Shown here piece after piece: positions 35,622-44,013 of a stretch of 64,000 nucleotides of DNA (its first letter is position 1; each line of letters opens with the position of its first letter). The notes under the pieces were generated by a model. It was not told where the DNA came from. It saw nothing but the letters and a program-made list of their open reading frames with translations, and did not search any database. The stretch is taken from contig JAEXNR010000021.1 in the NCBI GenBank assembly GCA_023439505.1, positions 145,675 to 209,674 on the forward strand, read 5' to 3'. The DNA is from Bacillota bacterium (GTDB lineage: Bacteria > Bacillota > Clostridia > Lachnospirales > Lachnospiraceae). A program made the position numbers and the translations under genes.

Positions 35622-36398
35622 TTAACTACAAATAACTACACGAACTTCCAGCTTGTTTAATGCAGCTAACAAGTCCGGTTCCTTCTTGTCTATCGGTTCA
35701 CTTACGATTAAGAAGTCTATTAACTCCAGACCACCGATAACATTCACCGCGTTTCTCCCGATTTTAGTGATATCTGCTACAAAGTGACATATGGTCGCCT
35801 GCTCCATCATCTTTTTATGAACGGATGCTTCTTCACTAGTATAATCTGATATGCCAGCTTCCATGCTGATTCCGGCACTGCTTATAAACGCTTTGTCTGC
35901 ATGATAACAGCTAAGTTCCTCAATGGTATGATGTCCAAAAAATGCATTCACATTTTTATTCAATTCTCCACCCACCAGAATGACACGAATGTGATTCGAC
36001 GTACTCAATTCATTTACAATCGTTAAGGAATTCGTTATTATCGTCACCTTTTTATCTGTTTTATTCAGTTCTCTCGCGATATATAATCCAGTTGTACTAC
36101 AATCTAATAATACGGAATCCTGATCCTTGATATACTCCATACACTGTATTGCTATTCTTTCCTTATCCTCTAAGTATAACTTTTCTCTGACAGCTACAGG
36201 GGTTTCATTACCATATCCTTCTTTTAAATATGCACCACCATGTACTCTACAGATATGATATAGTTTTTCTAATTTATCTAAGTCTCTGCGAATCGTTTCT
36301 TCTGATACATTCATCTCTTTGCTTAATTCGGATACCAATACAACTTTGTTCTTATGTAATCCCGCTAATATATATTGTAGTCTTTCTACTCCTAACAT
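35622..36398 (-). CDS. DeoR-family repressor of the nucleoside cluster
   Basis: A 258-residue regulator: N-terminal DeoR HTH (VLVSELSKEMNVSEETIRRDLDK region, residues about 18-55, followed by RVHGGA) and a C-terminal DeoRC sensor domain (DCSTTGLYIA, ILVGGELN, FISSAGIS). Such sensors bind sugar phosphates, so a (deoxy)ribose phosphate from this pathway is the natural candidate effector. It is first in the cluster and probably regulates it. The ATG follows GGGGGGA. Confidence 0.9.
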   Translation of the reverse strand: MLGVERLQYILAGLHKNKVVLVSELSKEMNVSEETIRRDLDKLEKLYHICRVHGGAYLKEGYGNETPVAVREKLYLEDKERIAIQCMEYIKDQDSVLLDCSTTGLYIARELNKTDKKVTIITNSLTIVNELSTSNHIRVILVGGELNKNVNAFFGHHTIEELSCYHADKAFISSAGISMEAGISDYTSEEASVHKKMMEQATICHFVADITKIGRNAVNVIGGLELIDFLIVSEPIDKKEPDLLAALNKLEVRVVICS

Positions 36399-36530
36399 AA
36401 TCCCCCCATAATTAGTAATAGACTATCTATATGAATAACCATGTCCTGCATCCGTTTCCTTTTGAAAACTTTCGTTAGAGTATTACGTTTTTCTATCTTT
36501 CAAATCATCTTTTACTTTATAACTACTTAT

Positions 36531-36573
36531 AAAAAAAGACAAAGTCATACATCTTAATTGCAGCACCTTTGTC
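36531..36573 (-). terminator. terminator hairpin at the very start of the DeoR leader
   Basis: On the minus strand, GACAAAG (36573-36567) pairs with CTTTGTC (36544-36538). An inner TGCA/TGTA stem closes the loop, and seven T follow (36537-36531). The stem begins 1-2 bases after the predicted start site of the promoter at 36582-36610. No gene lies upstream for it to end, so it probably attenuates the regulator's own transcript or makes a tiny RNA. Confidence 0.65.
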
Positions 36574-36581
36574 ATTAGATT

Positions 36582-36610
36582 AGTATACAAAAACATAAGG
36601 TCAATGTCAA
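36582..36610 (-). promoter_or_regulatory. consensus promoter upstream of the DeoR gene
   Basis: Minus-strand TTGACA (36605-36610), a 17-base spacer and TATACT (36582-36587) make a near-perfect sigma-A promoter, starting transcription at about 36575. It is the best candidate promoter for the nucleoside cluster, 180 bases ahead of the regulator ATG. The rest of the 36399-36845 gap shows no gene. Confidence 0.75.
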
Positions 36611-36802
36611 TAGATGTTCTGTATTTTTCTGCGCTTTTCTGTGTTTTTGTGAATATTATTTGCTTTACATAACCTTACTGCTTTCTTATATAAATTGATT
36701 CTCTTCGCAAGTTTAACTGCTTTGGTATCACAATTCCATCCACCGGTTAAAACTCCACTTTCTGTCTTGATTTCACTTGACAAAGAGAAAATACCGTATT
36801 AA

Positions 36803-36833
36803 AATCTATACATACTGCTAGTATGTATAGATT
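36803..36833. promoter_or_regulatory. palindromic operator before the TetR gene
   Basis: Perfect 14-base arms (AATCTATACATACT and AGTATGTATAGATT) flank GCT. The palindrome lies just upstream of the AGGAGG of the tetR-type gene, a normal place for autorepression by a TetR dimer. Confidence 0.72.
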
Positions 36834-36845
36834 AGGAGGTGTACT

Positions 36846-37505
36846 ATGGCACGGAACAAATATCCGGAGGAGACTGTCAGGTTAATACTGGACGTAGCAC
36901 AACGGCTGTTTCTAACAAAGGGCTATGAGGACACTTCTATTCAGAACATTATTGATGGTCTTGGCGGTCTATCCAAAGGGGCCGTCTACCACCACTTCAA
37001 GTCTAAGGAAGAAATATTCAATGCAGTGGGAGACCGATATAATGAACAAGTCATCAGAGAATTAAAGTTAGTTCGGGATGATCCTGAACTAACAGGCCAC
37101 GCAAAATTGAAAAAGATGTTTTGTTTATCTCTTGCAAGCTCTGAACGCGACATTGTTTTTACAATTGCGCCCAATATGTTGGAGAATCCAAAACTACTGG
37201 TCATGCAGATGCGTGAGATCTTTTGGGATGTTGTGCCGTACTATATCCAACCGGTTATCGAGGAAGGTGTTGCGGATGGTTCCATTCATACCAAATTTCC
37301 AAGGGAACTTTCGGAGGTCATCACCATGCTGACAAACCTATGGCTCAATCCAATGGTAATTGAAACGGACGTGGACAGCATGGAAAAGCGAGTACGCTTT
37401 TTCGATTTGATGTTAAAGAACATGGGAATCGATTTACTGGACGAACAGATGCTGGAATCCTACAGGCGGTACTGCACTCTCGCAAATCAAAAAACGAATA
37501 AATAA
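36846..37505 (+). CDS. TetR-family repressor
   Basis: A 219-residue regulator with the TetR HTH (FLTKGYEDTSIQNIIDGLG, GAVYHHFKSKEEIF) and a variable ligand-binding C-terminus. It precedes an MFS exporter gene, with a palindrome upstream of each, so it most likely represses both and responds to the exported compound. The start follows AGGAGG by 7 bases. Confidence 0.9.
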   Translation: MARNKYPEETVRLILDVAQRLFLTKGYEDTSIQNIIDGLGGLSKGAVYHHFKSKEEIFNAVGDRYNEQVIRELKLVRDDPELTGHAKLKKMFCLSLASSERDIVFTIAPNMLENPKLLVMQMREIFWDVVPYYIQPVIEEGVADGSIHTKFPRELSEVITMLTNLWLNPMVIETDVDSMEKRVRFFDLMLKNMGIDLLDEQMLESYRRYCTLANQKTNK

Positions 37506-37530
37506 ATGCCCGTCAAGGGTATTTATTTTT
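37501..37530 (+). terminator. hairpin overlapping the tetR stop
   Basis: AATAAATGCCC and GGGTATTTATT (one G-T pair) enclose 5 bases and are followed by TTT. It would partly insulate the repressor from the exporter gene, which has its own operator just after. Confidence 0.5.
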
Positions 37531-37538
37531 AGACGCAT

Positions 37539-37559
37539 ACATACCAACGGTTGGTATGT
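37539..37559. promoter_or_regulatory. palindromic operator before the MFS gene
   Basis: ACATACCAAC-G-GTTGGTATGT is a perfect 21-base palindrome right before the exporter ribosome site. It shares the outer ACATAC/GTATGT with the operator before the TetR gene but has a wider centre. Confidence 0.68.
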
Positions 37560-37575
37560 TATTAGGAGGAAATTC

Positions 37576-38835
37576 ATGAAAACAAAACTATTTCAAAAAG
37601 ATTTTTTAATGGTCGTTATCGGGCAGATCATCTCTCTGTTTGGCAACAATATCCTGCGCTACGCCCTGCCCCTCTACCTGCTCAACAAGACTCATTCAGC
37701 AGCACTATACGGTACGGTGATGGCACTGTCGTTTCTTCCGATGCTACTGCTCTCCCCTGTAGGTGGTATTGTAGCTGACCGGGTGAACAAACGGAACGTG
37801 ATGGTATGTCTCGATTTTTTTACCGCAGCATTGATGCTCTTTTACGCGTTGAGCTTTGAAACCCTCCCGCTGGTGCCCCTGCTCATTGCCGTACTGATGA
37901 TGCTTTACGGTATTCAGGGTGCTTATCAACCCACCGTACAATCGTCGCTGCCGGTACTGATGCCACCCGACAAGCTGATGGAAGGGAACGCCGTTATTAA
38001 CATGGTAAACTCTCTGGCCGGAGTGGTAGGTCCAGTGTTAGGCGGACTAATTTTCGGATTTTATGGAATAAAGCCGATTTTGTATGTCAGCATTGTCTGC
38101 TTTTTTCTATCAGCCTTCATGGAGATTTTCATTCACATCCCCTTTGAAAAGCGGAATTTTGAAGGAAGTGTACTCTCTCTCGCCACTTCCGACCTACGGG
38201 AAAGCTGGCATTTTATTCGGTATAATCGCCCAGAGATAGGGCGGGTAGGGCTGCTGCTCACCGCGATCAATTCGGTCTTTTCCGCACTGGTTATTGTGGG
38301 CTTGCCCATCATTATTACCAAACATCTGGGATTTGATCAAGCAACAGGCAACCGACTTTACGGATATGCGGAGGGTGCTTTGGCTGCCGGTGGACTATTC
38401 GGCGGGTTTCTCTCAGGCGTTATCGGACATAAGCTAAAAGTTAGCCATGGAGCAAGTTTGATTTTCTGGTGTACAGCAACTCTGCTCCCAATGGGATTTG
38501 CACTGAGGTTACCGATAGGATCAATGACGTCATATCTAATTATTGTCGCCTTCTGCGTAGTAATGATGATTATTTCAACGCTTTTAAGCGTGGAAATGAT
38601 CACCTATGTTCAGAAAATTACCCCTGCCACTCTCACCGGCAAGGTTATGGCTTTGCTGTTATGCCTTGTCATGTGCGGTAATCCCATCGGACAGACGATC
38701 TACGGTGTGCTGTTTGAATGCTTGTCGTCCGGTGTTGATTGGATATATTTTGGTGCATTTACGGTCTGTCTCGGTCTGTGCCTTGTATCCAATATAGTGT
38801 TCCGCCAACTGAGCGACAATGTGATTACATCTTAA
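37576..38835 (+). CDS. MFS efflux transporter
   Basis: A 419-residue protein with 12 predicted helices and the loop motif GGIVADRVNKRNVM of the MFS_3 (macrolide/enterobactin exporter-like) group. The adjoining TetR gene and palindromes indicate drug- or metabolite-induced export. The substrate is not determinable. AGGAGG lies 7 bases before the ATG. Confidence 0.88.
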   Translation: MKTKLFQKDFLMVVIGQIISLFGNNILRYALPLYLLNKTHSAALYGTVMALSFLPMLLLSPVGGIVADRVNKRNVMVCLDFFTAALMLFYALSFETLPLVPLLIAVLMMLYGIQGAYQPTVQSSLPVLMPPDKLMEGNAVINMVNSLAGVVGPVLGGLIFGFYGIKPILYVSIVCFFLSAFMEIFIHIPFEKRNFEGSVLSLATSDLRESWHFIRYNRPEIGRVGLLLTAINSVFSALVIVGLPIIITKHLGFDQATGNRLYGYAEGALAAGGLFGGFLSGVIGHKLKVSHGASLIFWCTATLLPMGFALRLPIGSMTSYLIIVAFCVVMMIISTLLSVEMITYVQKITPATLTGKVMALLLCLVMCGNPIGQTIYGVLFECLSSGVDWIYFGAFTVCLGLCLVSNIVFRQLSDNVITS

Positions 38836-38921
38836 AAATCATGAACTGAGTTACATAATCGATTGGACTGATTTTACGAAAGTTAATATTAGAATAATTA
38901 ATTGTATCCGTGGATCCATCT

Positions 38922-39107
38922 CTATCTCCCCTCTTTCGCTTCGTCAGATAAATCTGACGAAGCTGGTGTCTCTGTATCGTGAAAAGATGGCATCCATCCC
39001 CAATAATAAGGGAAGTATGATTGGAAATAACTTGTAACGTATTTTGTCAGAGCCGCGTAAGTCTCCGGATCGAACTTTCTCAACCATTTATCTTTTCTTT
39101 CTTTCAT
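38922..39107 (-). CDS. small aromatic-rich protein of unknown function
   Basis: A 61-residue frame with a good ribosome site (AAGGAG, 6 bases before ATG). The N-terminus is basic (KERKDKWLRKFDPETYAA), the middle is strikingly aromatic (YFQSYFPYYWGWMPSF), and the tail is acidic. Composition and RBS argue for a real gene, though no family comes to mind. The sequence upstream looks like a decayed reading frame, so it could instead be the last part of a degraded gene. Confidence 0.5.
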   Translation of the reverse strand: MKERKDKWLRKFDPETYAALTKYVTSYFQSYFPYYWGWMPSFHDTETPASSDLSDEAKEGR

Positions 39108-39124
39108 GTTATTCTCCTTATGCT

Positions 39125-39420
39125 ATAGAGTAGTAGTTTATAAAGCCCCTCTCCAAGGGCAATTCATCCATGATCGCCATGGCACAGAGGTATAGGTACT
39201 GTCATAAACGCACCATACTTCCCATATAAGATCTGCTCAAAGCTATGGTCCAACATCATCATGATGCTGGCCGTAATCTTTGCGCTTCCGAATAAGTATC
39301 CTGCATAAACAACGCATGCTGCCATTCTCCGGGATACCATGCAGCGTCACAGCAAATACTAACATTGATCTCCCCTGCAAACAGCTACTTGGGTTCTCCG
39401 GCTTTTCACTATTCCGATAT
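39125..39420 (-). pseudogene. possible decayed coding region
   Basis: Three minus-strand frames in succession give protein-like runs interrupted by stops. The first includes ICCDAAWYPGEWQHALF, then MLDHSFEQILYGKYGAF with VPIPLCHGDHG, then MDELPLERGFINYYSIA. The frame changes twice within about 250 bases, as expected for a gene with indels. I cannot name the parent family. The rest of 38836-39674 (outside the small protein and the terminator) shows nothing else. Confidence 0.3.
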
Positions 39421-39631
39421 TCAAAAGAATTTAGTATCCCGGAAAATTATAAGTTAGTATACGCTAACTCATGTTTAAAAAAATTTGTTTCTTTCTGCTG
39501 CAAATCCCATCTTCCTACAATCAAAGTCAAATATTTTAGTCACTTTGCTATCTACAGTATAAAGCTGGATTACTATAATTAAAAATACATTATGATATAT
39601 GTATTCATAAGCGTTTATATATTAATTAGCG

Positions 39632-39662
39632 AAAAAAAAGCATACCAATTTATTGGTATACC
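39632..39662 (-). terminator. intrinsic terminator after the LysR gene
   Basis: Minus-strand ATACCAA/TTGGTAT stem with a 4-base loop, then GC and eight T (39639-39632), about 13 bases past the LysR stop. Strong and well placed. Confidence 0.88.
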
Positions 39663-39674
39663 TTTCTGCAAAAA

Positions 39675-40559
39675 CTAAACGGTAATATTGAAAAAACGAG
39701 TTACATATTCACGGAAATTTCTTGCCGCTTTTGAAAAATACCGTTGCTCTTTCCAAGCAAGTCGCAGAATATTTTTAAAATCAATCCCATCGATCTTAAG
39801 TAAAACAACAGGCAGCTCCTTTTTCTCCTCCTCAGAACATGGTAAAAAAGATACACCAAGCCCTGCTTCAACCAAATTAATAACCGCTGTGAATTCACTG
39901 CACTCACAGATGATATTTGGCACAAATCCATTCTTTTTGCAAAGTTCATCGCAAAATTCTTGTTGGCTATAATTAGCTTTTAATCCAATAAAAGCTTCGT
40001 CTTTCAAATTCTGAAAAGAAACTGTTCGATGATTAGCAAGGGAGTGCGATGGTGGCACTGCCAAATAAATGTCCTCCTCTGCCAGTTTCATGGTAGAGAT
40101 ATTAGAGGGCTCATCAATCGTATTGATAAAAGCAAAATCAATTTCATCTATATCCAATAGATGGAGCTTTACTCTATCATCTCCTAACTGTGTAATATGG
40201 AAATTTACTTTTGGATAAAGACTTGCAAAGTTGCCTATAAGATTACCGAATTCTTTATTCAAAGATGTAGTCGCAAAAGACACAGAGCCCATTTCACTTC
40301 CGGACAGATCGGATATCTCCTGTCGTCCTTCGTCAACTTCTTTCAATATTCTATTCGCCCGTTTTAAAAACGTTTTCCCGTATTCATTCAGAACAATATT
40401 ACGTCCTGTCCGATTAAACAGGGGAACTCCCAAGTCCGCCTCCAGTTTAGCAATCATGGCACTTAAGGCAGGTTGAGCAATCTGCAACACATCGGCGGCT
40501 CTTGTCATATGCTGCATGATTGCCACAGTTTGAAAATATTTAATTTGCAACAAGTCCAT
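39675..40559 (-). CDS. LysR-family transcriptional regulator
   Basis: A 294-residue regulator with N-terminal wHTH (YFQTVAIMQHMTRAADVLQ, QPALSAMIAKLEADLG) and a C-terminal periplasmic-binding-like sensor domain. It is transcribed alone and closed by its own terminator; no divergent partner gene lies upstream, so its target is not evident from position. Confidence 0.9.
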   Translation of the reverse strand: MDLLQIKYFQTVAIMQHMTRAADVLQIAQPALSAMIAKLEADLGVPLFNRTGRNIVLNEYGKTFLKRANRILKEVDEGRQEISDLSGSEMGSVSFATTSLNKEFGNLIGNFASLYPKVNFHITQLGDDRVKLHLLDIDEIDFAFINTIDEPSNISTMKLAEEDIYLAVPPSHSLANHRTVSFQNLKDEAFIGLKANYSQQEFCDELCKKNGFVPNIICECSEFTAVINLVEAGLGVSFLPCSEEEKKELPVVLLKIDGIDFKNILRLAWKEQRYFSKAARNFREYVTRFFNITV

Positions 40560-40782
40560 ACAGTATCTCCATATTTATAAAGTTATTATTATTAATTCGC
40601 TTACATCAATAATCATTTACATATCATACAATAACATGGATACTTAAAATTATCAAGCGCCTTCAAATAACCAATGAATTAATGAAGGTCTACCCCAACT
40701 CATGAACCCGGAGGCCGTAAGTGACTTGAAAGTCCCCATAGACGGTCTTATGAAGGACTGATTTGCTGCCCACTTTCTTACG
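40560..40782. other. intergenic region without a recognisable gene
   Basis: The LysR promoter presumably lies in the AT-rich first 100 bases. The segment 40675-40770 is more GC-rich and on the minus strand translates to a short run (KSVLHKTVYGDF) without start or stop context. It may be a remnant of a mobile or duplicated element, but I cannot support that further. Confidence 0.3.
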
Positions 40783-40827
40783 AAAAAATCTCTATTTCTT
40801 CGTAAAATCGAAGAGATAGAGATTTCC
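40783..40827 (-). terminator. intrinsic terminator of the sugar-catabolism operon
   Basis: Seventeen-base arms (40786-40802 and 40809-40825, one G-T pair) with a 6-base loop; on the minus strand the stem runs into six T. It lies about 50 bases after the RpiB-type gene, marking the end of the operon. Confidence 0.88.
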
Positions 40828-40876
40828 CATATAACGAGGCTAAATTGCCTTGCCGTCAGCTTATTTATCTTCCCTG

Positions 40877-41332
40877 TTAGCTATGTTTTAAATTAGACTG
40901 CTCATATTCCATTATTCGTTCCACCTTGGGTATGGAACCTCCTCCCAAAAATTCACTGTCCAGCCAGATGTCCACAAGACATTTGGCCAGCTCCACACCA
41001 ATGACACGTTCACCCATACACATGATTTGTGCATTATTGCTTTTTCTGGACCGTTCCGTAGAATAAGGATCATGACAAACCGCTGCCCTGATTCCGGGAA
41101 CTTTGTTTGCGGTCACAGCCATTCCAATTCCTGTCCCACACATCAGAATACCTCTTTCAAACTCACCCTTTGCTACTGCTTCTGCCACAGTTACCGCCAC
41201 ATCCGGATATAGTACAACGGCACCTGCTTCGGCACCAAAATCCTGATATTCTATGTTCTTTGCATTTAACTGCTTTATAATCTCAAGCTTCAAATTATAA
41301 GCCGCTTCATCGCAACCAATTGCCACCTTCAT
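40877..41332 (-). CDS. rpiB: RpiB/LacAB-family sugar-phosphate isomerase
   Basis: A 151-residue isomerase with active-site Cys65 in ILMCGTGIG, ANKVPGIRAA, and the CHDPYSTERSRKSNNAQI segment followed by GERVIG. RpiB proper isomerises ribose 5-phosphate and ribulose 5-phosphate. Relatives such as EryI and DerI act on tetrose phosphates, and the SERSRKSNNAQ-type loop together with the Dha-type kinase genes favours a tetrulose 4-phosphate to erythrose 4-phosphate role here (inference). It is the last gene of the importer-dehydrogenase-kinase operon. Confidence 0.88.
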   Translation of the reverse strand: MKVAIGCDEAAYNLKLEIIKQLNAKNIEYQDFGAEAGAVVLYPDVAVTVAEAVAKGEFERGILMCGTGIGMAVTANKVPGIRAAVCHDPYSTERSRKSNNAQIMCMGERVIGVELAKCLVDIWLDSEFLGGGSIPKVERIMEYEQSNLKHS

Positions 41333-41385
41333 ATAATCAACCCTTTCATTCTTCGCAGTAATAATATTGATCCGGTAATCCCGTC

Positions 41386-42027
41386 CTAGATCAAGACTTC
41401 TCCAATGCCATCGGCCATGGCTGTAAGAATAATGCAGCAGGAGGTTGCTCCAGCATCCAGCACGCCCCTTGACCGTTCTCCCAAACGGCTGGAGCGGCCA
41501 AATTTTGCAACCATATCCTTCGTAGAATTTCTGCCGGCTATGGCAGCATTTTTCATTTCCTCTAACGCTTCCTTATAATCACTGCTCTTTTTAGCTGCTG
41601 CCAGGATTGTATCAGCTGCCGGTGATAACGTATCTACTAACGTTTTATCCCCAACCTTTGCATCTACAATACCATATAACCCCTCCAAGCCGGCTGCTAA
41701 CATCTTTCCAAAGTCTTCAAGTGAAATTCTTTCTAATTCTTTTGCCGATTCTGCCATATCCATAAATATGGTTCCATAGATCGGTCCCATAGAACCACCA
41801 ATCTCATTGAGGAGAATCATTCCAAGTTCTTCTAATCCTTCTGTAAATGTTATTTCTTTGTCTTTAAATCGGGCTTCAAAGACGGAAAAACCTTTATTCA
41901 TATTCATACCATGGTCACCGTCGCCAATTAAACCGTCTACTTCTCCAAGGTATGCTTTATTCTCTTGTATCGCCTTTACCATTCGCAGCAAAACAGCTTT
42001 TCCATCTATATTTCTAAATTCACTCAT
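41386..42027 (-). CDS. dhaL: DhaL-like kinase ADP/ATP-binding subunit
   Basis: A 213-residue DAK2/DhaL protein with the metal-nucleotide motif GDGDHGMNMNKG near residues 35-46, the GGSMGPIYGT loop and the SSRLGERSRGVLDAGA C-terminal motif. It phosphorylates the substrate held by DhaK. No DhaM gene is nearby, so an ATP-driven kinase is as likely as a PTS-driven one. The start is 15 bases after the DhaK stop. Confidence 0.9.
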   Translation of the reverse strand: MSEFRNIDGKAVLLRMVKAIQENKAYLGEVDGLIGDGDHGMNMNKGFSVFEARFKDKEITFTEGLEELGMILLNEIGGSMGPIYGTIFMDMAESAKELERISLEDFGKMLAAGLEGLYGIVDAKVGDKTLVDTLSPAADTILAAAKKSSDYKEALEEMKNAAIAGRNSTKDMVAKFGRSSRLGERSRGVLDAGATSCCIILTAMADGIGEVLI

Positions 42028-42042
42028 CCTCCTGCCTCCTCA

Positions 42043-43038
42043 TTAAAACTGTTTTAAACCCACACTATTTGCCGGCATATCAATTAATTCCTTCAGCTCG
42101 TCATCTAATTTCATTACCGTTAACGTAGCGCCCATCATTTCCAAAGAAGTGAAATAGTTTCCGACATAAGAACGGTGTATCTTAATTCCTTTTCCTTTCA
42201 GCAATTCATCTATCTCATCATAAAGAACATATAATTCCATTACAGGAGTTGCACCAAGACCGGATACCAACACGACAACTTCATCCCCTGCGGTAAAAGG
42301 ATAGTCAGGAACAACAACATCTACCATACGTTTTGCCATCCCTGCAGCTGATTCTAATTCGCAAACTGCAATACCCGGTTCACCATGATGCCCTATTCCT
42401 ACCTCCATCGTTCCTTCTTTAATCTCAAAATTAGGATGACCAACTGCCGGTAACGTGCAGGGAGTTAATCCGATTCCTACACTCCGGGTATGATCAATTG
42501 CCTTTTGTGCCGCTGCGATTACTTCCTCCAAATCTGCACCCTGAGCGGCCTTTGCACCTCCTACTTTCCACATCAGTACTTCACCGGCTACACCACGACG
42601 TTTTTCTCTCTGATCTTTCGGAGCGGAAGCCACATCATCATTTGCCACCACTGTTTTTACTTCAATTCCTTCTTTTTTTGCCATTTTTACAGCCATTTTG
42701 ACATTCATGTTATCTCCGGAATAATTTCCGTACAAACATGCAATTCCTTTTTTACCATCCGCTGCTCTAAATGCATCTAAAAATGCTGCCGCGGTAGGCG
42801 AAGAACAAATCTCACCAACTGCCACTGCATCACACAGATTTTTCCCGACATATCCGATAAACGCAGGTTTATGCCCGGAGCCTCCGCCCGTAACCACTCC
42901 AACCCGGTTTGCCGGAGCGCTAACCGCCTTCACCACGCGAGGGTTTTCTGTTTTTTCTACAATATCACTATGAGTTTTTAGAAAACCTTTCAACATTTCA
43001 TCTACTATATTATCCGGATTATTTAATATACGCTGCAT
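42043..43038 (-). CDS. dhaK: DhaK-like ketose kinase substrate-binding subunit
   Basis: A 331-residue DAK1/DhaK protein with GGGSGHKPAF (His56), YVGKNLCDAV, and MEVGIGHHGEPG, where His217/His218 hold the substrate-binding histidine. In DhaK this histidine forms a hemiaminal with dihydroxyacetone. Homologues with erythrulose kinases (DerK, LerK) show the fold also accepts ketotetroses, and the surrounding dehydrogenase, RpiB-type isomerase and transketolase genes make erythrulose the better guess (inference). Confidence 0.9.
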   Translation of the reverse strand: MQRILNNPDNIVDEMLKGFLKTHSDIVEKTENPRVVKAVSAPANRVGVVTGGGSGHKPAFIGYVGKNLCDAVAVGEICSSPTAAAFLDAFRAADGKKGIACLYGNYSGDNMNVKMAVKMAKKEGIEVKTVVANDDVASAPKDQREKRRGVAGEVLMWKVGGAKAAQGADLEEVIAAAQKAIDHTRSVGIGLTPCTLPAVGHPNFEIKEGTMEVGIGHHGEPGIAVCELESAAGMAKRMVDVVVPDYPFTAGDEVVVLVSGLGATPVMELYVLYDEIDELLKGKGIKIHRSYVGNYFTSLEMMGATLTVMKLDDELKELIDMPANSVGLKQF

Positions 43039-43116
43039 ACAAGCTCCTGTCTCTGACGGCTGTCTTTTTATTCCGCCGCTTCACACCGTCAGTCACAGAG
43101 CAGCAGAATAGTCTTT

Positions 43117-43884
43117 TTATTTTATAGTAAATCCGCCGTCTACCAGCAGATTATGTCCCGTTATCATTCCTGCCGCATTGCTGCACAAAAATGCAACAAC
43201 ACCTGCGATTTCATCCGGCTCAGCAAATCGTTCTGATGGCATCTCTTTTTTAAATGCTTCTCCCACCTCACCGGACCACGCTTTCTTACCAAGCTCTGTC
43301 AAAACAACGGTCGGAGAAACGCAATTGGTACGAATTCCATATTTGCCCCATTCTAAAGCCATTACCTTCGTCATGGCTATAATCGCACCTTTACCGGCGC
43401 AATATGCGACATGCTTATCCAGCGCAATCACTCCCGCCTGGGAGGCCATATTTACAATTGAACCGGGACGCTTATTATCAATCAGATATTTACCTACTGC
43501 CTGAGCCATCATAAAGGAAGCCTTCACGTTTATTTCCATCGTTTTATCCCACATCGCTTCGCTTAAAACTTCTGCATCATCCAAAGCAACGATACCTGCA
43601 CAATTGACCAAAATGTCAATGATTCCGAATCTTTTTACCGTTTCGTTTATAACGGTTTGACGATATTCCTTGTTTGTAATATCACCCGGTACCCCGATAC
43701 AATTCCCGGAAAGTTCCTTTGCAATGACATCAGCATTCGGGTTTAGATCTGCCAATACCACATTCGCCCCTTTTTCTGCAAAGAATTTTGCAGTTGCCAG
43801 GCCTATACCGGCTGCACCACCTGTTATTATTGCTGTTTTATTTTTTAACGAAAACTCTATATCCGCTCCGTAATATGGTAACAT
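43117..43884 (-). CDS. short-chain dehydrogenase, probable polyol dehydrogenase
   Basis: A 255-residue classical SDR with TGGAAGIG cofactor motif, NCAG, catalytic Ser in NMASQAG and Tyr-x-x-x-Lys in YCAGK. It ends in the usual LLVDGGFTIK. The Asp after the second strand (LADLNPN) points to NAD over NADP. Its place between binding protein and kinase genes suggests oxidation of a sugar alcohol to the ketose used by DhaKL, for example threitol to erythrulose. The start follows AGGGAGG. Confidence 0.88.
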   Translation of the reverse strand: MLPYYGADIEFSLKNKTAIITGGAAGIGLATAKFFAEKGANVVLADLNPNADVIAKELSGNCIGVPGDITNKEYRQTVINETVKRFGIIDILVNCAGIVALDDAEVLSEAMWDKTMEINVKASFMMAQAVGKYLIDNKRPGSIVNMASQAGVIALDKHVAYCAGKGAIIAMTKVMALEWGKYGIRTNCVSPTVVLTELGKKAWSGEVGEAFKKEMPSERFAEPDEIAGVVAFLCSNAAGMITGHNLLVDGGFTIK

Positions 43885-43907
43885 ATGTTTTCCTCCCTGA
43901 TCTTTTT

Positions 43908-44002
43908 ATATGGGGCAAATTGATCAAATTTGCCCCATATTATTCCTGAACGCGAATTCGCTTGCTAATTCAGAGACCCTCACTTCAAATCACATGAAGT
44001 GA
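43908..44002 (-). other. hairpins following the binding-protein gene
   Basis: A 14-base hairpin (ATATGGGGCAAATT at 43908-43921 with its inverse ending at 43940) and an 8-base one (TCACTTCA/TGAAGTGA at 43980-44002) fill the gap between binding-protein and dehydrogenase genes. No T-run follows, so they probably protect the 3' end of abundant binding-protein mRNA. Confidence 0.5.
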
Positions 44003-44013
44003 CGGACCATTTC

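Noticed and set aside
39280..39582. 100-codon plus-strand frame
   Set aside because: No RBS, and composition is like random translation; the minus-strand fragments in the same place look more protein-like.
40675..40770. GC-richer segment that might be an insertion-sequence scar
   Set aside because: No inverted repeats, target duplication or recognisable transposase segment could be found.
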